DNA from: Bacteroidales bacterium
Lineage (GTDB): Bacteria; Bacteroidota; Bacteroidia; Bacteroidales; FEN-979
Assembly (NCBI GenBank): GCA_023231005.1
Contig: JALNWG010000007.1
Coordinates: 67,284-131,283, forward strand
Reading direction: 5' to 3'
DNA length: 64,000 nt
Each line of letters starts with the position of its first letter. The first letter of the stretch is position 1. The notes beneath the pieces were generated by a model that was not told the DNA's origin, made no database searches, and saw only the letters and a program-made list of their open reading frames with translations. This document shows positions 25,129-34,710 of this stretch, piece after piece. The translations under genes were made by a program, and so were the position numbers.

Positions 25129-27150
25129 ATGAAGAAAAGTATTTTACTTTTTGTATTATTGTTAGGCCTTGGTACGTTATCCTTTGGTCAAACATTTATC
25201 TGGGAATCTTTCGATGGCAACCAAATGCCGCCAACAGGGTGGTCAATTGATGGCCTTTCGGCACAATGGTCGGTTGCTAATTCTAACAATGCCGGGGGAA
25301 CTGCCCCTGAAGCTAAATTTTCTTACGTTCAGCAAAACACCACAACCCGGTTCATCTCTCCGATGTGTAATCTTACAGGTCTTACCACAATTAAATTATC
25401 GTTTAAACACATGTATGACTGGTACGACAATCCTGCCCCTAAAGTTGGTGTTGCCACGCGTTCACACAATGGTGCCTGGACTTCTGTTTGGGAAAAAAGT
25501 CCCACTGGAAATGTCGGTCCCGAGCAAATTGATCTTGTTATTTCCAATTCGGATATCGGTCAATCAGAATTTCAGTTTTGTTTCTACCTCACAGGAGATA
25601 TGTACGCCCTCGATTACTGGTACCTCGACAATGTTCTTCTTTTCAATCCCTTAAACCTCGATGCCAGCATGATTTCCATTGGGGCTACTGCTTCTTATTT
25701 TTCCGAACCGTTCCAGGTTCAAGGGAGTATCATGAATGTTGGGCTAACCACGATAACTGATGCAGAAATTAACTATCAACTAGATAATGGCCCTGTTTTT
25801 TCCACTGACTTTACCGGTTTATCCCTGCCAACACAAAGTATCTATGATTTCACGTGTGATCAGTTGTTGACTGGAGCTATAGGGGATCATGAATTGACTG
25901 TATGGATCAATAAAATCAATGGCACTCCGGATGATAATCATAACAATGATACACTCCGTAAGACGGTATATAAAATATGCTACATAGTTCCAAGAAAGCC
26001 GCTTTTTGAAGAGTTCACAAGCTCGACCTGTAGCCCTTGCGCCAGTTTTAACACCGATTTCGTTCCCTGGTGCAATACCAACGAAGACAGTATCACCCTG
26101 ATAAAATACCAGATGAACTGGCCTTCTCCGGGAGATCCATATTATACTGAAGAAGGAGGCGTAAGAAGGGACTTCTATGGCGTTGGTTTCGTACCAGACC
26201 TATATGTCAATGGCGGCAATTGTGCAACTGATATGACCGCTGTGGTTCAGTCGTTCAACCAGGCAAAACAACAGATCGGGATGATGGAAATAGCAGGAAG
26301 CCATAGTCTTAATGGAACTGTTATGACCATCAATGCTACTGTTCTTCCATTTTCTGATTTCACCAATGTTCGGGTTTATATTGTTGTGATGGAGAAAATT
26401 ACCCACAATAATCATAAAACAAACGGAGAAACCAGCTTCGAACATGTAATGATGAAAATGGTTCCAGACGCAGAGGGGACAACGACGAACCTTGCCGACA
26501 GAGTGCCTTTCACGATCAACGAAACAGTCGATCTTGCAGGAACACATATCGAAGAATTTACCGATCTCATTGTGGGCATCTTTGTTCAGGATCCTGTTTC
26601 AAGAGCGGTCTTGCAATCAGTCTATTCTGAGGAGAATGCACAATTCAATGACGAAGCACGCCTGAATAACATTTTTGTTGCAGGTCAACCCCTTGTTGGT
26701 TTCGATCCTGATACTTTTAACTATGTCGTTAATCTTCCCGGCGGAGCAACCCAGGTACCTGAAGTCACGGGTACTCCTATTGATAACAACGAGACCGTTA
26801 TTGTAGTTCCATCGCTTGAACTGTTGGGAACAACCACCATTGATGTCTTTGCAGAAAATTTGGTTGACCATAATCTCTATTCTCTGAATTTCCAGTGGGC
26901 AGAAGGACATGCTGAAGCACAAAACGACAACATTAAAATGTATCCCAATCCCACTTCGGGAACAATTTACATTTATGGTGCTTCCAATGCTTCGGTTTCC
27001 ATTTATAACAGTGTTGGGAGTGTTGTTGCCGGCATGGAACATTTCACCGGTAACTCTTTAAATTTATCTGCGCTTCCTAAAGGGATTTATCTTATGAAGA
27101 TAGAAAAAACAGATCATTCCATCATTCAAAAGAAAATCGTCATTATGTAA
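25129..27150 (+). CDS. T9SS cargo protein: adhesin-type jelly roll plus Omp28-like thioredoxin fold
   Basis: Secreted 673-residue protein. The signal peptide ends at about residue 20 (LGTLSFG) with Gln next. Residues about 22-180 are a choice-of-anchor/MAM-like jelly roll (WESFDGNQMPPTGWS; YWYLDNVLL). A CARDB-like segment follows, then an Omp28-like thioredoxin-fold domain at about 290-470 (KPLFEEFTSSTCSPCASFN) with the redox-like motif CSPC. The last 75 residues are a type A T9SS sorting domain (YPNPTSGTIYIYG, LPKGIYLMKIEK). It ends in a strong terminator and resembles the next gene in leader, N-terminus and terminator. Function is unknown; a surface or extracellular thiol-active protein is an inference. 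Confidence 0.88.
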   Translation: MKKSILLFVLLLGLGTLSFGQTFIWESFDGNQMPPTGWSIDGLSAQWSVANSNNAGGTAPEAKFSYVQQNTTTRFISPMCNLTGLTTIKLSFKHMYDWYDNPAPKVGVATRSHNGAWTSVWEKSPTGNVGPEQIDLVISNSDIGQSEFQFCFYLTGDMYALDYWYLDNVLLFNPLNLDASMISIGATASYFSEPFQVQGSIMNVGLTTITDAEINYQLDNGPVFSTDFTGLSLPTQSIYDFTCDQLLTGAIGDHELTVWINKINGTPDDNHNNDTLRKTVYKICYIVPRKPLFEEFTSSTCSPCASFNTDFVPWCNTNEDSITLIKYQMNWPSPGDPYYTEEGGVRRDFYGVGFVPDLYVNGGNCATDMTAVVQSFNQAKQQIGMMEIAGSHSLNGTVMTINATVLPFSDFTNVRVYIVVMEKITHNNHKTNGETSFEHVMMKMVPDAEGTTTNLADRVPFTINETVDLAGTHIEEFTDLIVGIFVQDPVSRAVLQSVYSEENAQFNDEARLNNIFVAGQPLVGFDPDTFNYVVNLPGGATQVPEVTGTPIDNNETVIVVPSLELLGTTTIDVFAENLVDHNLYSLNFQWAEGHAEAQNDNIKMYPNPTSGTIYIYGASNASVSIYNSVGSVVAGMEHFTGNSLNLSALPKGIYLMKIEKTDHSIIQKKIVIM

Positions 27151-27174
27151 TTACGGTAAAAACCATCTTCACCT

Positions 27175-27205
27175 AAAGCCGTCCTATATAGGACGGCTTT
27201 TTTTT
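27175..27205 (+). terminator. Intrinsic terminator after the first Omp28-like gene
   Basis: A perfect palindrome over 27175-27200 (core AGCCGTCC/GGACGGCT) is followed by a run of T to 27205. It is nearly identical to the terminator at 28809-28840. Confidence 0.92.
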
Positions 27206-27240
27206 ACCCTAACATTTTTTCCAGGAGTTGTTTTTTTTAT

Positions 27241-27248
27241 TAATTTTG
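27241..27248 (+). promoter_or_regulatory. -7 box for the second Omp28-like gene
   Basis: TAATTTTG, a full TAnnTTTG match, 38 bases before the ATG at 27287 and downstream of a strong terminator, so this gene is probably transcribed alone. Confidence 0.5.
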
Positions 27249-27286
27249 CTCTTTAATATCTGATTTTTATCAAAAAAACAAAATCT

Positions 27287-28786
27287 ATGAAAAAAAGTGT
27301 ACTTTCTTTCGTTTTTCTCTTTGCCACAGTCATACTGATTGCTCAAACAGTACCGAGGACTATGGTTATCCAAGAAATCACCACCAGTACAAGATGTACT
27401 TATTGCCCAGGAGCTGCTTTAGGGGCTGAAGATCTACTTACACATGGATGTGAAGTTGCTGTTATCGAACATCATAACAACGCGCAAGGCAACGATCCAT
27501 TTACCACAACTGCTTCTGCTGCACGTATGACATATTACAATGTTACCGGGAACCCAACTGCAATCTTTGATGGAATTCTCAGGGTTGTTGGAGGTAACCA
27601 TACACAGAGTATGTACTCGTCTTATCTGCCAAAATACAACACTCGTCACGCCGTCCCTTCAACCATTTTAATGTCAATGGCCATTACCAACAATGGTCTT
27701 GATTATACTGCTGTTGTTACGATGACAAGAATCGGTACCGTAACGGCTACTGACTTAAGGTTACAATTTGTTGTTACTCAATCAAATATAGCCTATAACT
27801 GGGAAGGCCAAACAAAACTTCATTTCGTTAACCGGTTAATGATTCCAGATCAAGAAGGAACTTCCATAAATTTTGCAAGTGGCGAAACTCAGGTTGCAAC
27901 CTTACACTTTACCATGGATGCTGCATGGCCTTTAGAAGACTGTGAGTTTATTTCTTTTCTTCAGGATAATACTTCAAAAGAGATTCTTCAAGGAATTAAA
28001 AGGGCAACCGTTGATCTAGCTCCTGGTTTTACTGCAAATAATACTCAGATTAATCCAAACGAAACTGTTACCTTTACGAATACAACTACCGGAGGATATA
28101 TGTTCTCTCCTGAAAAATATCAATGGTATTTCGAAGGCGCAACACCCGATACCTCTACCATGAAAAATCCTGTTGTTACGTATAATAATTGCGGAACTTT
28201 TAATGTTCAGATGATCGTAAACCGTGGAGGACAAATTGATACAGCTACTCAGCAAGCCTATATTCAGGTTGGCCCTGCTGTAAATATTGTAGCAACCCCC
28301 AGCGATACTGCTTGCTGGTATCAAGCCATTAACCTTGATGCAACAACCGCTGGTGCCACCTCCTACCTCTGGCAACCTGGTGGTGCTACAACTCCTTCTA
28401 TCGACGTTACGTATGCAGAATATGGCATCGGATTGCATAATTTCACGGTGACCGTTAATGCTGAAGGATGCGAACAAGTGAAAAATGTTTCCGCTTATCT
28501 TGATGCTTGTACGGGCATCGGTGAAAATGCTAAAATGGTAACGTTCTCTGTTTATCCAAACCCTAGTTCCGGAAATTTTATTGTCGATATGAATTCTTCT
28601 AAATCGATCGTTGCCGACCTCGTTATTACCAATAGTTTGGGTGCAACTGTTTACCTGGAAAAAGATTTTTCTATTTCCGGTAAAACACAAAAGAATTTAA
28701 ATTTAACTAATTTAAGTTCTGGAGTTTACTTTTTAACCTTGAAAAATAGCGAAATGAAAGTGGTTCAAAAAGTTATGATCAGATAA
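27287..28786 (+). CDS. Omp28-like T9SS cargo protein with PKD domain
   Basis: Secreted 499-residue protein. The signal peptide ends in LIA with Gln20 next. Residues about 22-235 are an Omp28-type thioredoxin-like domain opening with TMVIQEITTSTRCTYCPG, with a CTYC motif in the position of a thioredoxin active site. A PKD-like domain follows at about 245-330 (YQWYFEGATPDTSTMKNPVVTYNNCG), then another Ig-like segment. A type A sorting domain forms the C-terminus (YPNPSSGNFIVDMNSS, LSSGVYFLTLKN, VQKVMIR). It shares leader and terminator sequence with the previous gene, which suggests duplication. Omp28 proteins are surface antigens in Porphyromonas; the exact role is unknown. Confidence 0.88.
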   Translation: MKKSVLSFVFLFATVILIAQTVPRTMVIQEITTSTRCTYCPGAALGAEDLLTHGCEVAVIEHHNNAQGNDPFTTTASAARMTYYNVTGNPTAIFDGILRVVGGNHTQSMYSSYLPKYNTRHAVPSTILMSMAITNNGLDYTAVVTMTRIGTVTATDLRLQFVVTQSNIAYNWEGQTKLHFVNRLMIPDQEGTSINFASGETQVATLHFTMDAAWPLEDCEFISFLQDNTSKEILQGIKRATVDLAPGFTANNTQINPNETVTFTNTTTGGYMFSPEKYQWYFEGATPDTSTMKNPVVTYNNCGTFNVQMIVNRGGQIDTATQQAYIQVGPAVNIVATPSDTACWYQAINLDATTAGATSYLWQPGGATTPSIDVTYAEYGIGLHNFTVTVNAEGCEQVKNVSAYLDACTGIGENAKMVTFSVYPNPSSGNFIVDMNSSKSIVADLVITNSLGATVYLEKDFSISGKTQKNLNLTNLSSGVYFLTLKNSEMKVVQKVMIR

Positions 28787-28808
28787 GAACCATACTAACA
28801 TAACATTT

Positions 28809-28840
28809 AAAGCCGTCCTATATGGGGCGGCTTTTTTTTT
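28809..28840 (+). terminator. Intrinsic terminator after the second Omp28-like gene
   Basis: Stem GCCGTCC/GGGCGGC around a TATATG-type loop, followed by nine T. It ends one base before the -7 box of the next gene. The 5' arm and tail match the terminator at 27175-27205. Confidence 0.92.
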
Positions 28841-28841
28841 G

Positions 28842-28849
28842 TATCTTTG
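28842..28849 (+). promoter_or_regulatory. -7 box for the first C25 peptidase gene
   Basis: TATCTTTG immediately after the T-run of the upstream terminator, 18 bases before the ATG at 28868. Any -33 element would have to lie within the terminator hairpin. Confidence 0.6.
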
Positions 28850-28867
28850 TATTCCAAACACTTTCCG

Positions 28868-30997
28868 ATGAAAAAAAATGTACTTCTGATTTTCTGTTTT
28901 GCATTAGCTGTTAGCACGTTTGCTGGAAACATTGAAAAAGTTTTTACTTTTTCAAAATATACAATCGAACCAAAAAGCAGTTATCAATCCGTCACCTTTG
29001 ATAATACTTTGCTCTCTGGACTAATTGGAGAACCTATGCTCCCTTATCATCAGATCGCTTTGATGTTGCCTCCGGGAGAAATAGCCCAATCCATCGAAGT
29101 AACAGGTGAAAACCTGGTTACTATTCCAGGCGATTTTATCCTTTTTCCCCAACAAAATATGCGTCCTGTTTCTCAAGGAATCGATGGTACTTTTCAAAAA
29201 AAAGAAACAATCTATCTACAAAATAAAAATTATCCATCTACCCAAACCGGGCATCTGATGACCTCATTTTTAAACGGCTATTCTTTTGCCTTATCAACCT
29301 TTACTCCGGTAATTTATAATCCGGCCCAAAAAAAGGTTTCTTATTACCAAAAAATCACGGTCCACATTCATACCATTCCGGGCAGCGATGCTCAATTAGC
29401 GCTTAAAAACCTGACCTCTTCCGAAAATGCCATGAAACGGGTCCGGCTCTTTGCTCAAAATCCCGAAATGATCCAGGAGTATTCTGCCAAGAGTTCCCGT
29501 AAAACCGATTATCAGCTGTTGATTATCACGCCTTCTCAGTTTCAAAGCGGTTTCCAGGACCTTATTGGGTTTTACACAAATAAAGGGATGATCACGCAGG
29601 TAGCCACTACCGAAACCATTGATGCAACCATGGCCGGACAAGATCTTCAGGAGAAAATCCGTAATTATATCATCCAGGAATACCAGGCCAACAACATCGA
29701 ACATGTAATTCTGGGAGGAGATGTTGAAGGAGTGCCCTGCCGCGGATTGTACTGTTATGTGGAATCGGGTACCGGATACGAGGACAATACCATTCCCGGG
29801 GATATTTATTATTCCGGTTTGGATGGGAACTGGAACCCCAATCAAAATAATAAATGGGGAGAAGCAATCACTCCAACCAATCCGGTTGATGAAGCTGACC
29901 TCCTTCCGGAAATTTCCGTAGGCCGAATGTCTTTCAGCACAGCAGAGGAATTGGGGCACATGGTACATAAATCAGTTTCCTATCAGGGCAATCCTGTTGC
30001 CGGCGAGTTGGACCGTCCGTTTTTTGTAGGAGAATATTTGTATAGTGATCCAATGACATGGGGTCAGGATTATCTTGAGCTTTTGATCAATGATCATAAC
30101 GACAACGGTTATTTCACTCATGGAATTCCATCGGCCGAAAATGATATCACCCGGCTTTATGATACCCTGATATCTCCGGGAAATATTTATTCCTGGAGCT
30201 TAGGAAATTTGCTGGAAGAAATTAATGCAGGAAAATCTTTCATTCATCATTGTGGACACTCAAACTGGGATTACATGATGCGGTTGAGCAATGTAAATAT
30301 TACCAATGAAACCTTTTCACAAGTTGATGGGATAACGCACAATTACCAGCTAATGTACACCCATGGTTGTATTTGTGGCGCTTTCGACAACAGTGATTGT
30401 ATTGCAGAACTTTCAACAACAATTTCAAATTGGTTAGTTGCCGGGGTTTTCAATTCCCGTTATGGTTGGTTTGATCAGGGAACGACTGAAGGGCCTTCGG
30501 GACATCTTCACCGGGAATTTATCAGCGCACTTTACAATCCCAATGCCGATTCTGCCATTACAGAATTGGGTGCTGCTCATACCATGTCGAAAATCAAAAC
30601 TGCTCCCTGGATCGGATTGCCTGGGGAATTTGAACCCGGAGCCCAACGCTGGTGCCATTTCGACTGCAATGTTCTGGGAGATCCAGCCCTGACAATCTGG
30701 ACAAAAAATTCTCCGGTCGGGATTTCTAAAAACTCCCTTCCCATTTCCTGTTCAATTTCCCCAAATCCATGTATCGATAAAACAACAATTACCTTTTGGA
30801 CTTCACAGGAAACAGATATTAAATTATCCTTGTTCAATCTTCAGGGACAAACAATTTCAACCCGGTTGATACACTCCCAGGGTAATCAGAAAAACAATGT
30901 TAATTATGATTTTACATCTATCCCTGCAGGTCTTTATTATTTTCGTTTGGATTCAAAAACAGATTCCGCCACAAAAAAGATAATCGTGATAAGGTAG
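28868..30997 (+). CDS. Gingipain-type C25 cysteine peptidase, T9SS cargo
   Basis: Secreted cysteine endopeptidase of 709 residues. The signal peptide ends at about A19. A propeptide covers about 20-205 and the C25 domain about 212-640. The catalytic His is H464 (HHCGHSNWDYM) and the catalytic Cys is C501 (HGCICGAFD), aligning with the GHGSET and CVNGDF motifs of gingipains. The type A sorting domain is at the C-terminus (ISPNPCIDKTTITF, IPAGLYYFRLDSK, KKIIVIR). The presence of a sorting domain argues that it is cargo, not the PorU sortase. The start is ATG 28868; the upstream TTG overlaps the -7 box. Cleavage specificity is not predictable here. Confidence 0.92.
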   Translation: MKKNVLLIFCFALAVSTFAGNIEKVFTFSKYTIEPKSSYQSVTFDNTLLSGLIGEPMLPYHQIALMLPPGEIAQSIEVTGENLVTIPGDFILFPQQNMRPVSQGIDGTFQKKETIYLQNKNYPSTQTGHLMTSFLNGYSFALSTFTPVIYNPAQKKVSYYQKITVHIHTIPGSDAQLALKNLTSSENAMKRVRLFAQNPEMIQEYSAKSSRKTDYQLLIITPSQFQSGFQDLIGFYTNKGMITQVATTETIDATMAGQDLQEKIRNYIIQEYQANNIEHVILGGDVEGVPCRGLYCYVESGTGYEDNTIPGDIYYSGLDGNWNPNQNNKWGEAITPTNPVDEADLLPEISVGRMSFSTAEELGHMVHKSVSYQGNPVAGELDRPFFVGEYLYSDPMTWGQDYLELLINDHNDNGYFTHGIPSAENDITRLYDTLISPGNIYSWSLGNLLEEINAGKSFIHHCGHSNWDYMMRLSNVNITNETFSQVDGITHNYQLMYTHGCICGAFDNSDCIAELSTTISNWLVAGVFNSRYGWFDQGTTEGPSGHLHREFISALYNPNADSAITELGAAHTMSKIKTAPWIGLPGEFEPGAQRWCHFDCNVLGDPALTIWTKNSPVGISKNSLPISCSISPNPCIDKTTITFWTSQETDIKLSLFNLQGQTISTRLIHSQGNQKNNVNYDFTSIPAGLYYFRLDSKTDSATKKIIVIR

Positions 30998-31048
30998 CTT
31001 AATTGATAAAAAATGACATCCTCTTCTTCAACATAATATTAATTCTCA

Positions 31049-31056
31049 TATCTTTG
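31049..31056 (+). promoter_or_regulatory. -7 box for the second C25 peptidase gene
   Basis: TATCTTTG, 50 bases before the ATG at 31107 and 51 bases after the previous stop. Confidence 0.55.
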
Positions 31057-31106
31057 CAAAATACAGCCTTACATATTTCACAAAAACCACCCAAAACCTT
31101 AAAAGT

Positions 31107-34100
31107 ATGAAAAAAAATACGCTTGTGATTATAATGTTTCTGCTAGTAGCATTTGGCGTAAATGCACAGCAGTTTTCCTATCCGGATTCTTGGGGAAAGG
31201 CCGGGTTTAACCTGGTCGATACCAGAACAACCAATGTCCAGGTGATTTTTTCCGTTCCGAATTTTTCGATTGAAGATTTCGCTGTCAACGGAGAAACAAT
31301 GAAGAATATCATGCTCCCTGGCAGTTTTCTTTTTAATGATGCCGGCATGCCAAATCTTCCCGGAAAAGGCACTTATATTGCCATCCCTCAGGGTTCTACA
31401 CCAAAATTGAAAATCGTTTCCATGCGCTCCGAAACGATTCATAATGTTAACATTATGCCAGCGCCAGTTATTCCTGCCGAAAATGATGATAGTCCCATCA
31501 AGTATAATAAAAACATGGCAGTGTATTCTCAAAATGCACTTTATCCTGCTGAACCAGTTAAAATGTCAAACGTTGAACAGATCCGTGGCGTTGATGTCGT
31601 ATTGTTGGGCGTTACTCCTTTCCAATATAATCCTGTAACTAAAGATCTGATTGTTTATAAAGATATTAAAATTGATATTGACTTTGAAGGTGGTAACGGA
31701 GAATTTGGAAACAATGCTTACCGTAGCCGTTGGTTTGATCCGATTGTGAAAGACCAGCTTTTAAATCCATCCGTTCTTCCAAATATCGATTATGATCAAC
31801 GCATGCAGGAATGGGTTAAGAGTGGCAGAAATACTACGGAATGTGAATATATCATCCTTTCCCCTACCGGTCCCGATTTCCTTCGTTGGGCTGATTCCCT
31901 CGCAAATTGGCGTAATCAACAGGGTATTCTTACCCATGTTTATTCTTTAGATGAAATTGGCGGGAATACCACCACAGCCATTGAAACTTTTATCAATAAC
32001 GCTTATAACACCTGGACTATCAAACCCGTAGCTGTACTCATGCTTGGTGACTACGGAACGGATGGTACTAAAAGTGTGATATCGGTACTGAAAACCCTGT
32101 CGGGTGAAACCTTCCCGTCGGATCACGTATTTGCAGATGTAAACAACGACGACATGGCCGAGTTGGTTTTCGGACGAATTGTAGCAAACAATAATGATCA
32201 GCTTTCTGTAATTTGTTCCAAACAACTGAACTACGAACGGAATCCGCCAATGGACACCTCCTTTTATCAGCACCCGATCACTGCCCTCGGCTGGCAAACT
32301 GAACGCTGGTTCCAACTCTGTTCAGAAGTAGTTGGTGGATATTTTAAACATTTCCGCGGTCGTAATCCTGTTCGTATTAACGAAATTTACCAGGGAAGCC
32401 CTAGTACAGTCTGGTCAAGCGCAACCAATACCAGTACAATCGTAAATTATTTTGGCCCCAATGGCTTGTCGTATATCCCCGCCACTCCAGCCGAAATGCC
32501 TTGTTGCTGGACCGGTGGAACTGCCACAAAAATCAATGAGGCCATTGAAAGTGGTGCCTTTATTTTACAGCACCGTGATCATGGCAGTGAAACCGGATGG
32601 GGAGAACCCGATTATTCCAACTCCAACATTACTCCGCTGTCAAACACCAGATTACCATTTGTATTTTCCATCAACTGTCTCACTGGTAAATATAACTGGA
32701 GTAATGAATGTTTTGCTGAAAAATTCATCCGCCATTCAAAAAACGGCGTGAATGCAGGCGCACTCGGACTTGTTTGTCCTTCGGAAGTTTCCTACTCTTT
32801 TGTTAATGATACCTTCGTTTGGGGAATGTACGACAACATGTGGCCCAGTTTTATGCCCGCTGAAGGAACCCAACCCGATTCCCGTGGCGTTTGCCCTGCC
32901 TTTGGAATGGTTGCCGGAAAATATTTCCTGAAACGTTCAGGCTGGCCTTATAATACCGGTGACAAATTGATCACCTATTATCTCTTCCACATGCACGGAG
33001 ATACCTTTTTGAAACTGTTCGATACCGTTCCGCAAAATCTTACTGTTTCTCATGCATCCCAAATCGATTATGGCACTACTACTTTCACGGTTACTGCCAC
33101 TGACAGTGCTTTCATCGCACTTACCGTTGACAACCAGATTCTTGCCACTGCTTATGGTGACGGAACAACACCGGTTATCATTTCAATTCCCATACTCCCA
33201 GTTGGAACAAACATGCTGGTTACTGTAACGAAACAAAATTATCTGCGCTACCATAGCACAGTTACAGTTACTTCCGTTAGCCTTGTTGCTGATTTTTCTG
33301 CTTCTTCAACTGCACTATGCAAGGATGGAACAACAAACTTTACCGACCTTACCAACATTACACCGGAGACCTGGGCATGGGAATTCCCCGGAGGAACTCC
33401 ATCCACTTCAAATGTTCAAAATCCTACCGGTATTCAATACAGTGCTTCGGGCAATTATGATGTAACGTTAACTGTTACCAAGGCTGGCGTACCCTCAAGT
33501 ACGTTAACAAAAAACGCCTATATTCTTGTCACCAACTACCCCATAGCTGCATTTACAACTACCGGAACCTGTGTTGGAAGTGCAATTCAGTTTACCGACA
33601 ATACAAATCCAAACGGCGGAGTAGTTGATCGCTGGGAATGGAATTTTGGAGATCCTACTTCATCTGACGATTCTTCCACCCTGCAAAACCCCACCCACAT
33701 TTTTGCTTCTACCGGCCCCTATACAGTAACTTTGAATGCTTACAATTCCGGTAATTGTGGAAATGCAATTTCACAGGTCATTAATATCATTGGTGCTCCT
33801 GGTATTGCTGCTCAGCCTACCGGAACCACAGTCCTCTGCAAAGATGCTACAGGAATCGAATATACAACAACTGGCGCAACTGATGCTGCAAGTTATACCT
33901 GGATGACCGATCCTGAAAACGCTGGTACTTTTGTTGGAAGTGCAGCCACTGCATCTCTTAACCTCACAACAGGTTTTACCGGAGCTTTCAAAGTCATGGT
34001 AAAAGGCATTAACGAATGTGGCGAAGGTGCCTTTTCCGAAGGATTCGATGTAAATGTAATCGAACTCACTGCCGCTCCTTCCAAACCGGTTGGTGTTGAC

Positions 34101-34616
34101 AGTGTTGACGTTAACAAAATTGCCCAATCCGAATTTACCATTACAGAAGTCCCAGGTGCAGATTCTTATTCCTGGACCCTCATTCCTATCGAAGCCGGTA
34201 CCATTTCCGGAATCGGTACCACCGGCACAGCAATTTGGGCTACCGAATACAAAGGCGTAGCTAACATTACTACGAAGGCGATTAACATTTGCGGCGAAAG
34301 CATTGCTTCCGATCCGAAAAAAATTACCGTCTATTCAACTGTTGGCATCCGCGAAAATAAAGGTTTAGGCATCGAGATATTCCCGAATCCTAACAGTGGT
34401 AAATTCAAACTCGATATCACATCCAACTCCCTTTCCAAAATCAACATCTTCATCTACAATGTACTTGGATCTGTTGTATATAGTGAAAATGATGTTCGTC
34501 TTTCCAGTAAACTGTTAAAGACCATCGATATCTCAGCACTCCCGAATGGGATCTATCACCTGAAAATTGAAGGGGAAGATACTTCGGTAGTAAAACGTAT
34601 CATTATTGAAAAATAA
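31107..34616 (+). CDS. Large gingipain-like C25 cysteine peptidase with PKD/Ig domains, T9SS cargo
   Basis: Secreted protease of 1169 residues. The signal peptide ends at A20 and Gln21 follows. A propeptide covers about 22-235. The C25 domain covers about 240-640, with catalytic H492 in RDHGSETGWGEPDYSN and C524 in INCLTGKYNWSNECFAEKF; both align closely with gingipain R motifs. A gingipain-type Ig domain follows (about 645-725), then two PKD domains (about 728-815, 818-905) and two Ig-like repeats (about 908-1085). A type A sorting domain ends the protein (FPNPNSGKFKLDI, LPNGIYHLKIEG). It is followed by a strong terminator and should be active. Confidence 0.93.
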   Translation: MKKNTLVIIMFLLVAFGVNAQQFSYPDSWGKAGFNLVDTRTTNVQVIFSVPNFSIEDFAVNGETMKNIMLPGSFLFNDAGMPNLPGKGTYIAIPQGSTPKLKIVSMRSETIHNVNIMPAPVIPAENDDSPIKYNKNMAVYSQNALYPAEPVKMSNVEQIRGVDVVLLGVTPFQYNPVTKDLIVYKDIKIDIDFEGGNGEFGNNAYRSRWFDPIVKDQLLNPSVLPNIDYDQRMQEWVKSGRNTTECEYIILSPTGPDFLRWADSLANWRNQQGILTHVYSLDEIGGNTTTAIETFINNAYNTWTIKPVAVLMLGDYGTDGTKSVISVLKTLSGETFPSDHVFADVNNDDMAELVFGRIVANNNDQLSVICSKQLNYERNPPMDTSFYQHPITALGWQTERWFQLCSEVVGGYFKHFRGRNPVRINEIYQGSPSTVWSSATNTSTIVNYFGPNGLSYIPATPAEMPCCWTGGTATKINEAIESGAFILQHRDHGSETGWGEPDYSNSNITPLSNTRLPFVFSINCLTGKYNWSNECFAEKFIRHSKNGVNAGALGLVCPSEVSYSFVNDTFVWGMYDNMWPSFMPAEGTQPDSRGVCPAFGMVAGKYFLKRSGWPYNTGDKLITYYLFHMHGDTFLKLFDTVPQNLTVSHASQIDYGTTTFTVTATDSAFIALTVDNQILATAYGDGTTPVIISIPILPVGTNMLVTVTKQNYLRYHSTVTVTSVSLVADFSASSTALCKDGTTNFTDLTNITPETWAWEFPGGTPSTSNVQNPTGIQYSASGNYDVTLTVTKAGVPSSTLTKNAYILVTNYPIAAFTTTGTCVGSAIQFTDNTNPNGGVVDRWEWNFGDPTSSDDSSTLQNPTHIFASTGPYTVTLNAYNSGNCGNAISQVINIIGAPGIAAQPTGTTVLCKDATGIEYTTTGATDAASYTWMTDPENAGTFVGSAATASLNLTTGFTGAFKVMVKGINECGEGAFSEGFDVNVIELTAAPSKPVGVDSVDVNKIAQSEFTITEVPGADSYSWTLIPIEAGTISGIGTTGTAIWATEYKGVANITTKAINICGESIASDPKKITVYSTVGIRENKGLGIEIFPNPNSGKFKLDITSNSLSKINIFIYNVLGSVVYSENDVRLSSKLLKTIDISALPNGIYHLKIEGEDTSVVKRIIIEK

Positions 34617-34636
34617 TTGATCCTATTCTTGAAAAA

Positions 34637-34667
34637 AACCGCCCTCATAAAGGGCGGTTTTTTTTTA
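34637..34667 (+). terminator. Intrinsic terminator after the large C25 gene
   Basis: Stem AACCGCCCT/AGGGCGGTT (34637-34645 with 34651-34659) around CATAA, followed by a T-run. Confidence 0.92.
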
Positions 34668-34710
34668 CTGAGTGAAACCTCTTTTTATAACGCGATCATG
34701 AAATGTTTAA

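Noticed and set aside
31107..34616. Assigning the large C25 peptidase as the PorU sortase of T9SS
   Set aside because: PorU belongs to the C25 family and is of similar size, but it does not carry a type A sorting domain. This protein ends in one and has PKD/Ig domains and close gingipain R motifs, so it is cargo.
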